Origin: an uncultured Chryseobacterium sp.
GTDB taxonomy: Bacteria > Bacteroidota > Bacteroidia > Flavobacteriales > Weeksellaceae
Assembly (NCBI GenBank): GCA_913775525.1
Contig: CAJYLH010000018.1
Location: forward strand, 1-64,000
Length of the DNA: 64,000 bases
Direction: 5' to 3'
Shown here: one piece after another, positions 19,361-27,494 of the stretch
Layout of the letters: every line of letters begins with the position of its first letter
Position numbering within the stretch: position 1 is the first letter of the stretch
The notes under the pieces: model-generated
The model's input: the letters and a program-made list of their open reading frames with translations, nothing else
What the model was told of the DNA's origin: nothing
The model's database searches: none
Made by a program: the position numbers and the translations under genes

Positions 19361-19368
19361 CAAAAATA
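19361..19368 (-). promoter_or_regulatory. -7 promoter box of folP
   Basis: TATTTTTG on the minus strand, matching TAnnTTTG. It lies between the chosen folP start and the repeat element, so the longer upstream reading frame is probably not translated. Confidence 0.55.
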
Positions 19369-19377
19369 GAAAGTAAT

Positions 19378-19731
19378 TTTAGATGAGAGATAAGAGACAG
19401 ATAGATAAGAGATAAGAGATAAGAGATAAGAGATGATAGATAATAGATAATAGATAATAGATGGATAGATGATAGACATAGGAGAGGTTTTTATTGAGAG
19501 ATTTAATCCGGTATCTAGGGATAACCTCCATGATCCAAAATCCATATTATATATCAATACTATAACTGCTAACCCATAATATCTGAAATCTGAAATCTGA
19601 AATCTGACGTCTGATATCTGATATCTAAAATCTAATATACATAACACCCCATCTATCACCAATCAGTCTTTAATCTATCCATCTATCATCTATCCGTCTA
19701 TAATCTATCTGTCTCTTATCTCTCATCTAAA
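19378..19731. repeat. Inverted-repeat element B upstream of folP
   Basis: A ~354-bp element with perfect 29-bp terminal inverted repeats at 19378-19406 and 19703-19731 (TTTAGATGAGAGATAAGAGA and so on). Inside are microsatellite-like GATAAGA, GATAATA and ATCTGAA iterations. It is a longer relative of element A across folP. No coding capacity is apparent. Confidence 0.85.
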
Positions 19732-19777
19732 TTCAAAATTTAAAATCCCCCATTCCCGCTACCTAAAACCTATTTTG

Positions 19778-19785
19778 TATCTTTG
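19778..19785 (+). promoter_or_regulatory. -7 promoter box of DUF1599 gene
   Basis: TATCTTTG, exact match, 18 nt upstream of the ATG at 19803. Confidence 0.65.
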
Positions 19786-19802
19786 AAAGATTAAGAGAAT
19801 TT

Positions 19803-20369
19803 ATGTTAAAGACTTCAGTACAGTTTCAGAAGGTCGTTGCCGACTGCCGGGATCTTTTCAGCAAAAAGTTACAGGATTACGGAGCGGCCTGGAGGGTGTT
19901 AAGGCCCAGCTCGATAACCGATCAGATTTACATTAAAGTCAACCGGATCCGTACCCTGCAGATGACCGATAAAAAGATGATTGATGAAAGCGAGGAAGAT
20001 GAGTTCGTGGCCATCGTCAATTATTCCATTGTCGGGCTGATCCAGCTGGAAAAAGGGATGTCCAATGATTTCAACGAAAACAATGAGGAAATCATGAGCC
20101 TGTATGACCGGTATGCCAATGAGGCCCGTGTCCTGATGGAAAAGAAGAACCACGATTACGGGGAAGCATGGCGTGACATGAGGATTTCATCCATCACAGA
20201 CCTGATTTACCAGAAAGTACTAAGGACCAAGCAGATTGAAGACAACCAGGGAAAAACAATTGTTTCCGAAGGCCTGGAAGCCAATTATTTCGACATGCTG
20301 AACTATGCGGTCTTCTGCCTGATCAAATTCTCAGAACAAGCACAGGAATTCCAACCTAAAACTATTTAA
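19803..20369 (+). CDS. DUF1599 domain protein
   Basis: A 188-aa soluble protein of the DUF1599 ('nucleotide modification associated') family, known from comparative genomics but not biochemically assigned. It contains two copies of the motif: KLQDYGAAWRVLRPSSITDQIYIK-type near 22-45 and KNHDYGEAWRDMRISSITDLIYQK-type near 117-140. The DYGxAWR core in each copy is the hallmark. The next gene starts one base after its stop codon, so the two form an operon. Confidence 0.85.
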   Translation: MLKTSVQFQKVVADCRDLFSKKLQDYGAAWRVLRPSSITDQIYIKVNRIRTLQMTDKKMIDESEEDEFVAIVNYSIVGLIQLEKGMSNDFNENNEEIMSLYDRYANEARVLMEKKNHDYGEAWRDMRISSITDLIYQKVLRTKQIEDNQGKTIVSEGLEANYFDMLNYAVFCLIKFSEQAQEFQPKTI

Positions 20370-20370
20370 T

Positions 20371-21483
20371 ATGATCAAAGGTATATTGCGTTGCATCATC
20401 GCGTTGATTTTCATTCTTTCAGGCTTTGTAAAAGCAGTGGATCTGGTGGGGTTTTCGTTTAAGATGGAGGAGTATTTCTCCCCTGCTGTTTTCAATATGC
20501 CTTTTTTTGAAAAGTTTGCCCTGCTGTTTTCCATTATTGTTGTTGTACTGGAACTTTTGCTGGGATTCATGCTGCTGCTGAAGCTAAAGCTCAGGTTTAC
20601 CCTTTCAGCGCTTATTGCACTTTGTGTATTTTTCGGGTTCCTTACATTCTATTCCGCTTATTTTAATGTCGTGACGGACTGCGGATGTTTCGGTGATGCG
20701 ATTAAGTTTACCCCTTGGCAGAGCTTCGTGAAAGATATTGTCCTGTTAGCCGGGCTCATTATCCTTGTCGTCCTGTACCGGAAAGAATTCAGGAAAAAAG
20801 ACGAATATAATTATACGGTTACGGGAAGATCATCAGCAATGTGGAAGTATGTCCTTTTAGGGCTGTTTTCAATCGGTATGATCTATTGTATGGCACAGGG
20901 AATCATGCACGAACCGATCATTGATTTCAGGGATTATAAAATAGGCACTGACCTGAAGCAAGAAAAAATTAAAATCAATAAAGACCCATCTGAATACAAG
21001 ACTTTTTACACCCTCAAAAACCAGAAGACCGGTGAAATACTTAAGGTGAACCAGGATGATTATATCAATGATAAAAAATACTGGGACGCAGGATCACCCT
21101 GGAAAATCGAGGAAGGGAAGAATGAATCTGTCCTGGTAAAAGAAGGATATAAATCCGAGATCGTGAAATTTAAAATTGAAGATCCTACAGGAATGGAAAT
21201 CACTGATGAAGTGATCAATGCTCCTAAAGCCATCCTGGTTTTCTCTTACCATCCCAAAGACGTTTATCCGGAACTGCTTGGGAAAGTAGAGCAAAAAGTA
21301 AATGCACAGAAAGGAGTTTTGGTATACGGGGTTTCCACGGATCCCAATACCTTTAAAACCATTAAAAATACTATGATGGACGGCACGGCCATTAAAACCA
21401 TTGCCAGAAGCAATCCATTTGTCCTGATTTTGCAGAACGGGAAAATTGTGGATAAGCAGCCTGCGAAAGATTATGTAAAATGA
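20371..21483 (+). CDS. BT_3928-type DoxX/MauE membrane protein
   Basis: A 370-aa protein with four N-terminal membrane helices of the DoxX/MauE type (IALIFILSGFVKAVDLVGFSFK start; DCGCFGD loop near 108). A further membrane helix follows (about 152-172), and the soluble C-terminal region ends in a thioredoxin-fold-like segment (ILVFSYHPKDVYPELL) without a CxxC. This arrangement is common in Bacteroidota; the protein is thought to help envelope redox processes, but the role is inferred. It starts 1 nt after the DUF1599 stop. Confidence 0.8.
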   Translation: MIKGILRCIIALIFILSGFVKAVDLVGFSFKMEEYFSPAVFNMPFFEKFALLFSIIVVVLELLLGFMLLLKLKLRFTLSALIALCVFFGFLTFYSAYFNVVTDCGCFGDAIKFTPWQSFVKDIVLLAGLIILVVLYRKEFRKKDEYNYTVTGRSSAMWKYVLLGLFSIGMIYCMAQGIMHEPIIDFRDYKIGTDLKQEKIKINKDPSEYKTFYTLKNQKTGEILKVNQDDYINDKKYWDAGSPWKIEEGKNESVLVKEGYKSEIVKFKIEDPTGMEITDEVINAPKAILVFSYHPKDVYPELLGKVEQKVNAQKGVLVYGVSTDPNTFKTIKNTMMDGTAIKTIARSNPFVLILQNGKIVDKQPAKDYVK

Positions 21484-21680
21484 GGCGATGAGTTGTGAAT
21501 GGTCAATTTTGCTGCGCAGGTGAATTTTAAACAACATAAAAATTCACTATTCACCCTAAGGAATTGACGATTGATAATAATAAGTGAGTAGTGAATGGTC
21601 AATCTTGCTGCGCAAGTGAATTTTAAACAACATAAAATTCACTATTGACCCGAAGGAATTGACGATCGACTACTGATTAT
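21484..21680. repeat. Two units of the ~100-bp intergenic repeat
   Basis: Two imperfect units about 96 bp apart, each with TGCTGCGCAR, followed by (A)CATAAAATTCACTATT and AAGGAATTGACGAT. They belong to the same family as the arrays at 36.2 kb and 39.6 kb (shared TGCTGCGCAG core and GTCAAT/ATTGAC words). Confidence 0.75.
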
Positions 21681-21713
21681 AAAATATATAACTTTAAATA
21701 ATACTACATCATA

Positions 21714-22070
21714 ATGCAAAAATCAAATAAACCGATTGCCGGTTACCATTTATTAATGATCCTTTCTTCCGTTGACGGAGAATTTGCTCCTGAAGAAGGC
21801 ATGATCGTGCAGCAGTACCTGGCGGATGAATTTCCCTTCAGGACGGAACTGGATGACGAGCTTGACACATTGGCTATGCTGAAACCCGAAGAATGGCAAA
21901 GCCATTTTGAATTTCATGCGGGATGCTTTTATGAGGATTCCACAGAGGAGGAACGCAAAAAATTCATTCAGTTTGCCAAAACCCTGATTAAAGCGGATGA
22001 TAAGGTAAGCGATGAAGAACACAGCTATTATACGCTGCTGAAGAAAACATGGAATATTTCCTCTAATTAA
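21714..22070 (+). CDS. TerB-like small protein
   Basis: A 118-aa soluble, acidic, helical protein resembling the TerB/DjlA N-terminal-like fold. It has two metal-site-like acidic motifs, SSVDGEFAPEEGMIV near the start and LIKADDKVSDEEHSYY near the end, separated by a central helix. TerB domains bind divalent metals; the cellular role in flavobacteria is unknown. The start is ATG 21714. tpiA begins 91 nt downstream and may be cotranscribed. Confidence 0.7.
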   Translation: MQKSNKPIAGYHLLMILSSVDGEFAPEEGMIVQQYLADEFPFRTELDDELDTLAMLKPEEWQSHFEFHAGCFYEDSTEEERKKFIQFAKTLIKADDKVSDEEHSYYTLLKKTWNISSN

Positions 22071-22161
22071 TTAAGAAACAGATCAGCAATATCAGACTTT
22101 ACCGTCTGCCACACCTTGCTGATGTATTCAATACCTGAAATATAATTTCTAAATATCGACT

Positions 22162-22920
22162 ATGAGAAAAAAGATCGTAGCAGGAAACTGGAAAATGAAT
22201 AAAAATGTCATTGACGCACAGCAGTTGATGGTACAGTTGCTAAGCTATAAAAACAACCATACTACCCAGTGCGAGGTTTGGATCGCGCCGCCTTCATTAT
22301 ACCTGATGATGGCCAGGGATATCTTTGAAAAGGATGAAATCGGTGTTTTTGCCCAGGATATGAGCGAACATGAAAGCGGAGCTTATACGGGAGAGATCTC
22401 GGCTGAAATGCTGGAATCCATTGAGGCTACCGGATCACTGATCGGGCATTCAGAGAGAAGGCAGTACCATGGTGAAACAGATTCACACTGCAACCGCAAA
22501 ATCAAGCTGGCCCTGGACAAAGGTCTTACACCTATATACTGCAACGGGGAAACACTTGACCAGAGAAAAGCTGGCCAGCATCTGGAGGTGGTCAAAAACC
22601 AGACGGAAGTAGCCCTGTTCACCCTTTCTGCAGAAGAGATCAAAAAAGTGGTGATTGCCTACGAACCGGTATGGGCCATCGGGACAGGCGAAACAGCAAG
22701 CCCGGAACAGGCACAGGAAATCCATGCTCACATCAGAAATACGATAGCCGGAAAATACGGGCAGGAAGTGGCTGATGAAGTATCTATCCTTTACGGAGGT
22801 TCTGTGAAGCCTGACAACGCCAAAGAAATTTTCTCCCAACCGGATATTGACGGCGGACTGATCGGCGGTGCCGCATTAAAGCTGGAAGATTTTTCAAAAA
22901 TCATTGAGGCATTCAATTAA
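22162..22920 (+). CDS. tpiA: Triose-phosphate isomerase
   Basis: A 252-aa glycolytic enzyme interconverting dihydroxyacetone phosphate and glyceraldehyde 3-phosphate. Catalytic landmarks: GNWKMN (Lys), HSERR (His), AYEPVWAIGTG (Glu and flexible loop 6) and YGGSVKPDN (phosphate binding). Full family length. It converges on a phytase-like gene with a shared hairpin between them. Confidence 0.98.
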   Translation: MRKKIVAGNWKMNKNVIDAQQLMVQLLSYKNNHTTQCEVWIAPPSLYLMMARDIFEKDEIGVFAQDMSEHESGAYTGEISAEMLESIEATGSLIGHSERRQYHGETDSHCNRKIKLALDKGLTPIYCNGETLDQRKAGQHLEVVKNQTEVALFTLSAEEIKKVVIAYEPVWAIGTGETASPEQAQEIHAHIRNTIAGKYGQEVADEVSILYGGSVKPDNAKEIFSQPDIDGGLIGGAALKLEDFSKIIEAFN

Positions 22921-22937
22921 GGAATGTACAGCATAAA

Positions 22938-22970
22938 AAGCCCCGGCGGAACAAAGTTCCGCCGGGGCTT
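22938..22970 (-). terminator. Strong terminator between tpiA and phytase-like gene
   Basis: A perfect 15-bp stem (AAGCCCCGGCGGAAC / its complement) with an AAA/TTT loop. The U tract follows on the minus strand (TTTTTAT), so it chiefly terminates the phytase-like gene, but it sits where it can also stop tpiA transcripts. Confidence 0.9.
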
Positions 22971-22985
22971 AAAAAAATCTAATTA

Positions 22986-24248
22986 TTACTGAATATCCAC
23001 TACATACATCGTTCCTTTATCTACTTTTCCTGTTTTAGGAAGTATTTTAGCTTTAGGGTTCCCATTGCCGTCATCCACAATTCCGAAATCGTCATCGTTA
23101 AAGACTGCAATTTTATTGTTTCCTAAATACACCAGTCCTTCAAACTTGTCGTGTTCATAGCCTATTTTAGACACCAGGTCTACGGCAAGCGTTTTGGAAA
23201 CCGGCTTCAGTCCGGCCGCTGTAATTTCAGCCCAGGTGCATTGCTCCAGTGCCTTTCCGTTGATCAGCATTCCATTGACAGCACTCAGGTCTGTTCCGTT
23301 AACATCAGAAGCTCCGGACAAATTGATCCTGTATACTTTTTTGATTCCGCCCTGTGATCCGAAATTTCCGTCTCTTTCAATAACCAGGAATTCCGTACTG
23401 CTCAACGCGGTGATATCACATACGGAATCCGAAGCCCCTCCATCCTGTTGATATAAGAACTGTTTTGTCTGTCCGCTGGCAATATCAAAAGTAACAATCC
23501 TGATTAACGTCTTATTGGTGGCAAGACTTTTAGACGGCACATACATCATAGATTGTATGGTGCCCACAAGTGTTTTTCCGTCCGGAGTGATACACAGTCC
23601 TTCCATTCCCCTGTTTGCCCTTCTCTTGGCTAGAACGGCAGGCAGTTTTCTGGTTCCCGTATTCACACCGATAGGGCTGATTCTTTCCAATTCCACCCCA
23701 TCTGCACTGTAATGGACGATATGCGGGCCATATTCATCAGATACCCAGAATGTACCGTCTACTGCGGCCACAATGCTTTCACTGTCCATTCCGTAAGTAT
23801 CCGTTCCCAGCACATTTCCGTTGGCATCATATGCTACTTCCCCTGTACTTCCCATTCCTGCAGGATTCGGAAGGCCGGTAATCGGCTGGCCGGAAGGATT
23901 TTTAAGTTTGATGTATTTCAGCACTTCGATATTGCCCTCTGCATTGATTTTAAAATGCATGATGGTAGGACTGAAGGAAGGGACCAGGAATTTCTTTCCG
24001 TTAAGATAATCGGTATTCGGGCCACGGTCTGTAATTACATAAAATTCTCCTTTTCTGGTAGGATGTGCAGCCGCTCCGGAACCAAATCCTCCGTTAATGA
24101 CGTCTACCCCATTAACAGTCGCCATGGTGGTAAAAGGAAATTCCTGTGGCAGTTTTGAATAGTTGACATCCTGAGTATTTGTATTATCATCATCTTTACA
24201 GGCCACTATGGCAGTAAGCAAGAATGCAGATAGCAGTAATCTTTTCAT
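22986..24248 (-). CDS. Esterase-like phytase-family lipoprotein
   Basis: A 420-aa lipoprotein (LLTAIVACKDDD; Cys17) with a phytase-like propeller domain (PF13449-type, 'esterase-like activity of phytase'). Seen: GGFGSGAAAHPTRKGEFYVITDRGPN, DSESIVAAVDGTFWVSDEYGPHI and RRANRGMEGLCITPDG. Such proteins lie on the cell surface or in the periplasm; phosphatase or phosphodiesterase activity is inferred from the family. Single gene, ended by the 15-bp stem terminator. Confidence 0.85.
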   Translation of the reverse strand: MKRLLLSAFLLTAIVACKDDDNTNTQDVNYSKLPQEFPFTTMATVNGVDVINGGFGSGAAAHPTRKGEFYVITDRGPNTDYLNGKKFLVPSFSPTIMHFKINAEGNIEVLKYIKLKNPSGQPITGLPNPAGMGSTGEVAYDANGNVLGTDTYGMDSESIVAAVDGTFWVSDEYGPHIVHYSADGVELERISPIGVNTGTRKLPAVLAKRRANRGMEGLCITPDGKTLVGTIQSMMYVPSKSLATNKTLIRIVTFDIASGQTKQFLYQQDGGASDSVCDITALSSTEFLVIERDGNFGSQGGIKKVYRINLSGASDVNGTDLSAVNGMLINGKALEQCTWAEITAAGLKPVSKTLAVDLVSKIGYEHDKFEGLVYLGNNKIAVFNDDDFGIVDDGNGNPKAKILPKTGKVDKGTMYVVDIQ

Positions 24249-24646
24249 AGGTTTGTATTCTGACCGCGAAAGTAGTGATGATGTATGAACCTATTGTAAA
24301 CAAAATAATAAGTCTTCCTTAAATATACTTCCGGAATGTAGAAAGAATAGCGCTAATTTTTAATTAAAAAACTTCTTGATAATTATATTTGAAGTATAAA
24401 TCTGGCATCATAATGCTTAAAAATAAATTTAAATATTTCACCCTTTTATTCAATTATAAAAAAAAATAATTCATTTAAAATAAATTAAAATAAAATATTT
24501 AAATACCTCAACGGAAATATGATAAAAAAAGCATCATTTTAACAATCATAATTATTATCAATATTATGATAACTTCCTCAAAATCTTTGCGTTTTATACT
24601 ATATTTAGGATATTAATCTTTAATTTTGCAAAAAATATAAAAATAT
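24249..24646. other. AT-rich divergent intergenic region
   Basis: About 400 bp between divergent genes. The segment 24340-24600 is strongly AT-rich, with long A/T runs and no ORF. A near-match -7 box for the phytase-like gene (TACTTTCG, minus, 24267-24274) and an exact one for the secreted protein (TAATTTTG, plus, 24621-24628) lie at the edges. Confidence 0.5.
24621..24628 (+). promoter_or_regulatory. -7 promoter box of secreted-protein operon
   Basis: TAATTTTG, exact TAnnTTTG match, 19 nt upstream of the ATG at 24647. Confidence 0.6.
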
Positions 24647-25258
24647 ATGAAAAACTTTATTTCGGTTATCTGCTTTTCACTAACAACAACTTTGTACGCC
24701 CAGGTAGGTATTAATTCCCCCGCTCCAAAAGCGACTTTGGACATTAATAAATCTGCCACTTCCCAGCCTGAGGGTTTCCTTACCGTACGCCTGTCCGGTA
24801 CTGAACTGGCTTCCCGTGACAACCTGTACGGTGCAGATCAAAATGCTGCCGTAGTGTACGTAACGGCTGCCCCTTCATCTTCTACTTCTAAAACATCCAA
24901 CGTTACCACTCCAGGATTCTATTATTATAATAACGGAATCTCTAAATGGGTAGGCCTGACGATGCCTAAATTTTTCTATATGCCTTCTATTCTGTTTGAC
25001 ACCACTTCACTGGGAGCCAAGACGAAGGATCTTTACCAGTTATATTACAATCAGTTTACGGCACCTCAAGCTTCCAGTACCGGAGCTGCAGGAAAAATTC
25101 CTGTTCTGGGCAAAAATGACCTGGAATACTATATTACCTATTATGATACCAATGTATTTACCAACGTAAGCATCGATGCCAACGGACTGATGAGCTATAC
25201 CGTCAGCAACAATGCCACTGATGCAAGTTTCATGAATATAGTATTTGTTGTAAAATAA
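24647..25258 (+). CDS. Secreted protein of unknown function
   Basis: A 203-aa protein with a Sec signal peptide (cleavage likely after TLYAQ). The mature start VGINSPAPKATLDINKSA is a pattern widespread in Chryseobacterium secreted proteins. No catalytic motif is visible; the remainder is Ser/Thr/Asn-rich with beta-strand character. The stop lies 9 nt before the next ATG, so it forms an operon with the lectin-like protein. Confidence 0.7.
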   Translation: MKNFISVICFSLTTTLYAQVGINSPAPKATLDINKSATSQPEGFLTVRLSGTELASRDNLYGADQNAAVVYVTAAPSSSTSKTSNVTTPGFYYYNNGISKWVGLTMPKFFYMPSILFDTTSLGAKTKDLYQLYYNQFTAPQASSTGAAGKIPVLGKNDLEYYITYYDTNVFTNVSIDANGLMSYTVSNNATDASFMNIVFVVK

Positions 25259-25267
25259 TAGAACGGT

Positions 25268-26686
25268 ATGAAACTTCAACATCACAAAACCGTAAAGCTT
25301 TTTGCTTTGGCGGCCATGTCTGCAGCCGGCATTTTGGTTAACGGACAGTTTACCATCACCAACCCGCTTACTACCAGGGATATGACCGGAATACGCGTGG
25401 GAGATAATGCCTATCTTACTGCGGCTACAGGAGTAGACCCTAATGGCGCAGGCTGGCTGAGGCTTACTGAAGCAAAGACAAACCAGAAAGGATTTATGTA
25501 TGTTACCCAAGGATTTCCTACCACTCTTGGAGTCATCGCTGATTTCGAATACAAAGACTGGCGTAACATCGCAGACGGATACAACGGCGCAGACGGATTC
25601 TGTGTTTATCTGTTTGACGCTTCCGTAACAGATGCCAATTTCAAACTGGGAGGCTATGGAGGATCTTTAGGTTACGCCACCTATAATAACCCGGCAGGAA
25701 CCACAGGATTATCCGGAGGTTACTTAGGATTAGGCCTAGATGCTTACGGAAATTATGCCAACAACGGAGAAAACAGAAACGGTTCTGCCCCGGCAAATAC
25801 CCTTACCTCCGGAATGCTACCGAATGCTTTTGTGCTGAGAGGTCCAACCAGTGCTACCTATAACAACTCAAATGTTTACCTGACCAGCACACCACTGGGT
25901 GACAGAAGCGGTACCGTAGATGCCATCCGCAAGAGAAATGAAATTGATTACAATACCATTACTGCCACGAGACCCGCTGACAATATTTTTTACAGAAGGG
26001 TTCAGGTAATCATTACCAAACCCGGAGCAGACTATGTAGTGACTGTAAAATGGAGAAAGGAAAATCAGAGCGATTTTACCCAGGTAATGAACTATACATT
26101 AAGCTCAGCTACCTATCCTATTCCAAGCAATCTAAAGTTAGGGTTCTCTGCTTCCACAGGTGGCGGGTTCAATTTCCAGGAAATCAGGAACATTATCCTG
26201 ACCACTCCGGGCAACTTAAGGGTAGACAGCCGCTCCGACAGCTATTTCACCTGTAATGAGCGTACTTCCCCGATAACATTTAAGATTGAAGTGACCAATG
26301 ACACTGATGCAGCGCTTAACAATATCAATTTCAGCGGAAAGATCCTGGATGAAAACAATAACCTGGTAGATACGTCTAAATTTAAGATCACCAGCCTTTC
26401 CTATAACAGCGGATTTACCAATTCCAATCTTCCTACATCCAATTTCACCACGAATGAAATTAACGGTGTGGTAGGGTTGGATGCAAAATCCTCCGGAATT
26501 GTTACCGTAACCGGGCAATATTATAAAAAAGGAATCGGGACCAACAAAAGCTTTAAAATGGTTTCCAATGTTTCCACCAATCAGGTGACGGATACCGATC
26601 CGACCAATAACACTGCATCTACGGTAGTAGAAGTGCGGAAATGTTCGGTGATCAGCAATCCGATGCTTCCTTCTAACTCACAATAA
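25268..26686 (+). CDS. Secreted L-type-lectin-like protein with C-terminal Ig-like domain
   Basis: A 472-aa exported protein. After the signal peptide (to about 27, GILVNGQ), residues about 28-320 resemble a legume/L-type lectin beta-sandwich (ADFEYKDW...GADGFCVYLFD, GYGGSLGYA, GGYLGLGLDAYGNY). Residues about 330-460 look like a DUF11/CARDB-type repeat (FKIEVTNDTDAALNNINFSG; TDTDPTNNTAST). It has no obvious T9SS C-terminal domain. A carbohydrate-binding role is inferred from the fold resemblance only. A hairpin terminator follows. Confidence 0.7.
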   Translation: MKLQHHKTVKLFALAAMSAAGILVNGQFTITNPLTTRDMTGIRVGDNAYLTAATGVDPNGAGWLRLTEAKTNQKGFMYVTQGFPTTLGVIADFEYKDWRNIADGYNGADGFCVYLFDASVTDANFKLGGYGGSLGYATYNNPAGTTGLSGGYLGLGLDAYGNYANNGENRNGSAPANTLTSGMLPNAFVLRGPTSATYNNSNVYLTSTPLGDRSGTVDAIRKRNEIDYNTITATRPADNIFYRRVQVIITKPGADYVVTVKWRKENQSDFTQVMNYTLSSATYPIPSNLKLGFSASTGGGFNFQEIRNIILTTPGNLRVDSRSDSYFTCNERTSPITFKIEVTNDTDAALNNINFSGKILDENNNLVDTSKFKITSLSYNSGFTNSNLPTSNFTTNEINGVVGLDAKSSGIVTVTGQYYKKGIGTNKSFKMVSNVSTNQVTDTDPTNNTASTVVEVRKCSVISNPMLPSNSQ

Positions 26687-26709
26687 AGAATACAACATAT
26701 TCCAACTAA

Positions 26710-26735
26710 AAAAGCGCACTAACCAGTGCGCTTTT
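26710..26735. terminator. Bidirectional terminator, lectin-like gene / clpP
   Basis: Stem AAAAGCGCACT / AGTGCGCTTTT with a 4-nt loop, A/T tracts on both sides, between convergent genes. Confidence 0.85.
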
Positions 26736-26753
26736 CTGCTGTATGATCAGCAA

Positions 26754-27440
26754 TTATTTCTTTTCTGTGGATCTCTGCAGAACCTCATCTACCATTCCGT
26801 AGTTTTTAGCTTCTTCAGAAGTCATCCAGTAATCCCTGTCAGAAGATTTCTCAACCCACTCGTAAGTCTGTCCTGAATGGTGGGCGATGATATCGTACAA
26901 TTCCTGCTTCAGCTTCAGCATCTCTCTAAGGTTGATTTCCATATCGGAAGCTACACCCTGTGCACCTCCGGAAGGTTGATGGATCATTACTCTTGAGTGC
27001 TTTAATGCGGAACGCTTGCCTTTTTCACCGGCAACCAGAAGAACGGCTCCCATGGAAGCGGCCATTCCGGTACAGATGGTAGCTACATCAGGTTTGATGA
27101 TCTGCATCGTGTCATAAATACCCAATCCTGCATAGACGCTTCCTCCAGGAGAATTGATATAGATCTGAATATCTTTGGAAGGATCTGCGCTTTCCAGGAA
27201 CAACAGCTGTGCAGTGACAATATTGGCCACCTGGTCATCGATTCCGGTTCCCAAGAAGATAATCCTGTCCATCATCAGACGCGAAAAAACGTCCATCTGG
27301 GCAACATTCAACCTTCTTTCTTCCATGATGTACGGCGTAAGGTTGGTAGGACCATACATTCCCATATACTGATCGGTAGCCAGACCGCTGTTTCCTAAGT
27401 GCTTTACAGAGAAATCTCTGAATTCTTTGTTAATGTCCAT
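26754..27440 (-). CDS. clpP: ATP-dependent Clp protease proteolytic subunit
   Basis: A 228-aa serine peptidase forming the tetradecameric barrel that degrades proteins fed by ClpX/ClpC. The catalytic Ser is in GMAASMGAVLL, the His in MIHQPSGGAQG and the Asp in DRDYWMT. The oxyanion-region GGSVYAGLGIYDTM is also seen. Length is normal with a slightly long N-terminus. It lies downstream of dnaG in the same orientation, with 54 nt between them. Confidence 0.97.
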   Translation of the reverse strand: MDINKEFRDFSVKHLGNSGLATDQYMGMYGPTNLTPYIMEERRLNVAQMDVFSRLMMDRIIFLGTGIDDQVANIVTAQLLFLESADPSKDIQIYINSPGGSVYAGLGIYDTMQIIKPDVATICTGMAASMGAVLLVAGEKGKRSALKHSRVMIHQPSGGAQGVASDMEINLREMLKLKQELYDIIAHHSGQTYEWVEKSSDRDYWMTSEEAKNYGMVDEVLQRSTEKK

Positions 27441-27494
27441 ATTTCTATTGTATGTATTAAATCTTTTTCAGAAAGTAAATTACAACTTTTGTTC

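Noticed and set aside
19339-19662. N-terminal extension of folP
   Set aside because: The extra 108 codons translate repeat DNA, and a promoter box lies downstream of them.
22986-24248. Plus-strand ORFs of up to 148 codons
   Set aside because: They are antisense shadows of the phytase-like lipoprotein gene, which has clear motifs and a signal peptide.
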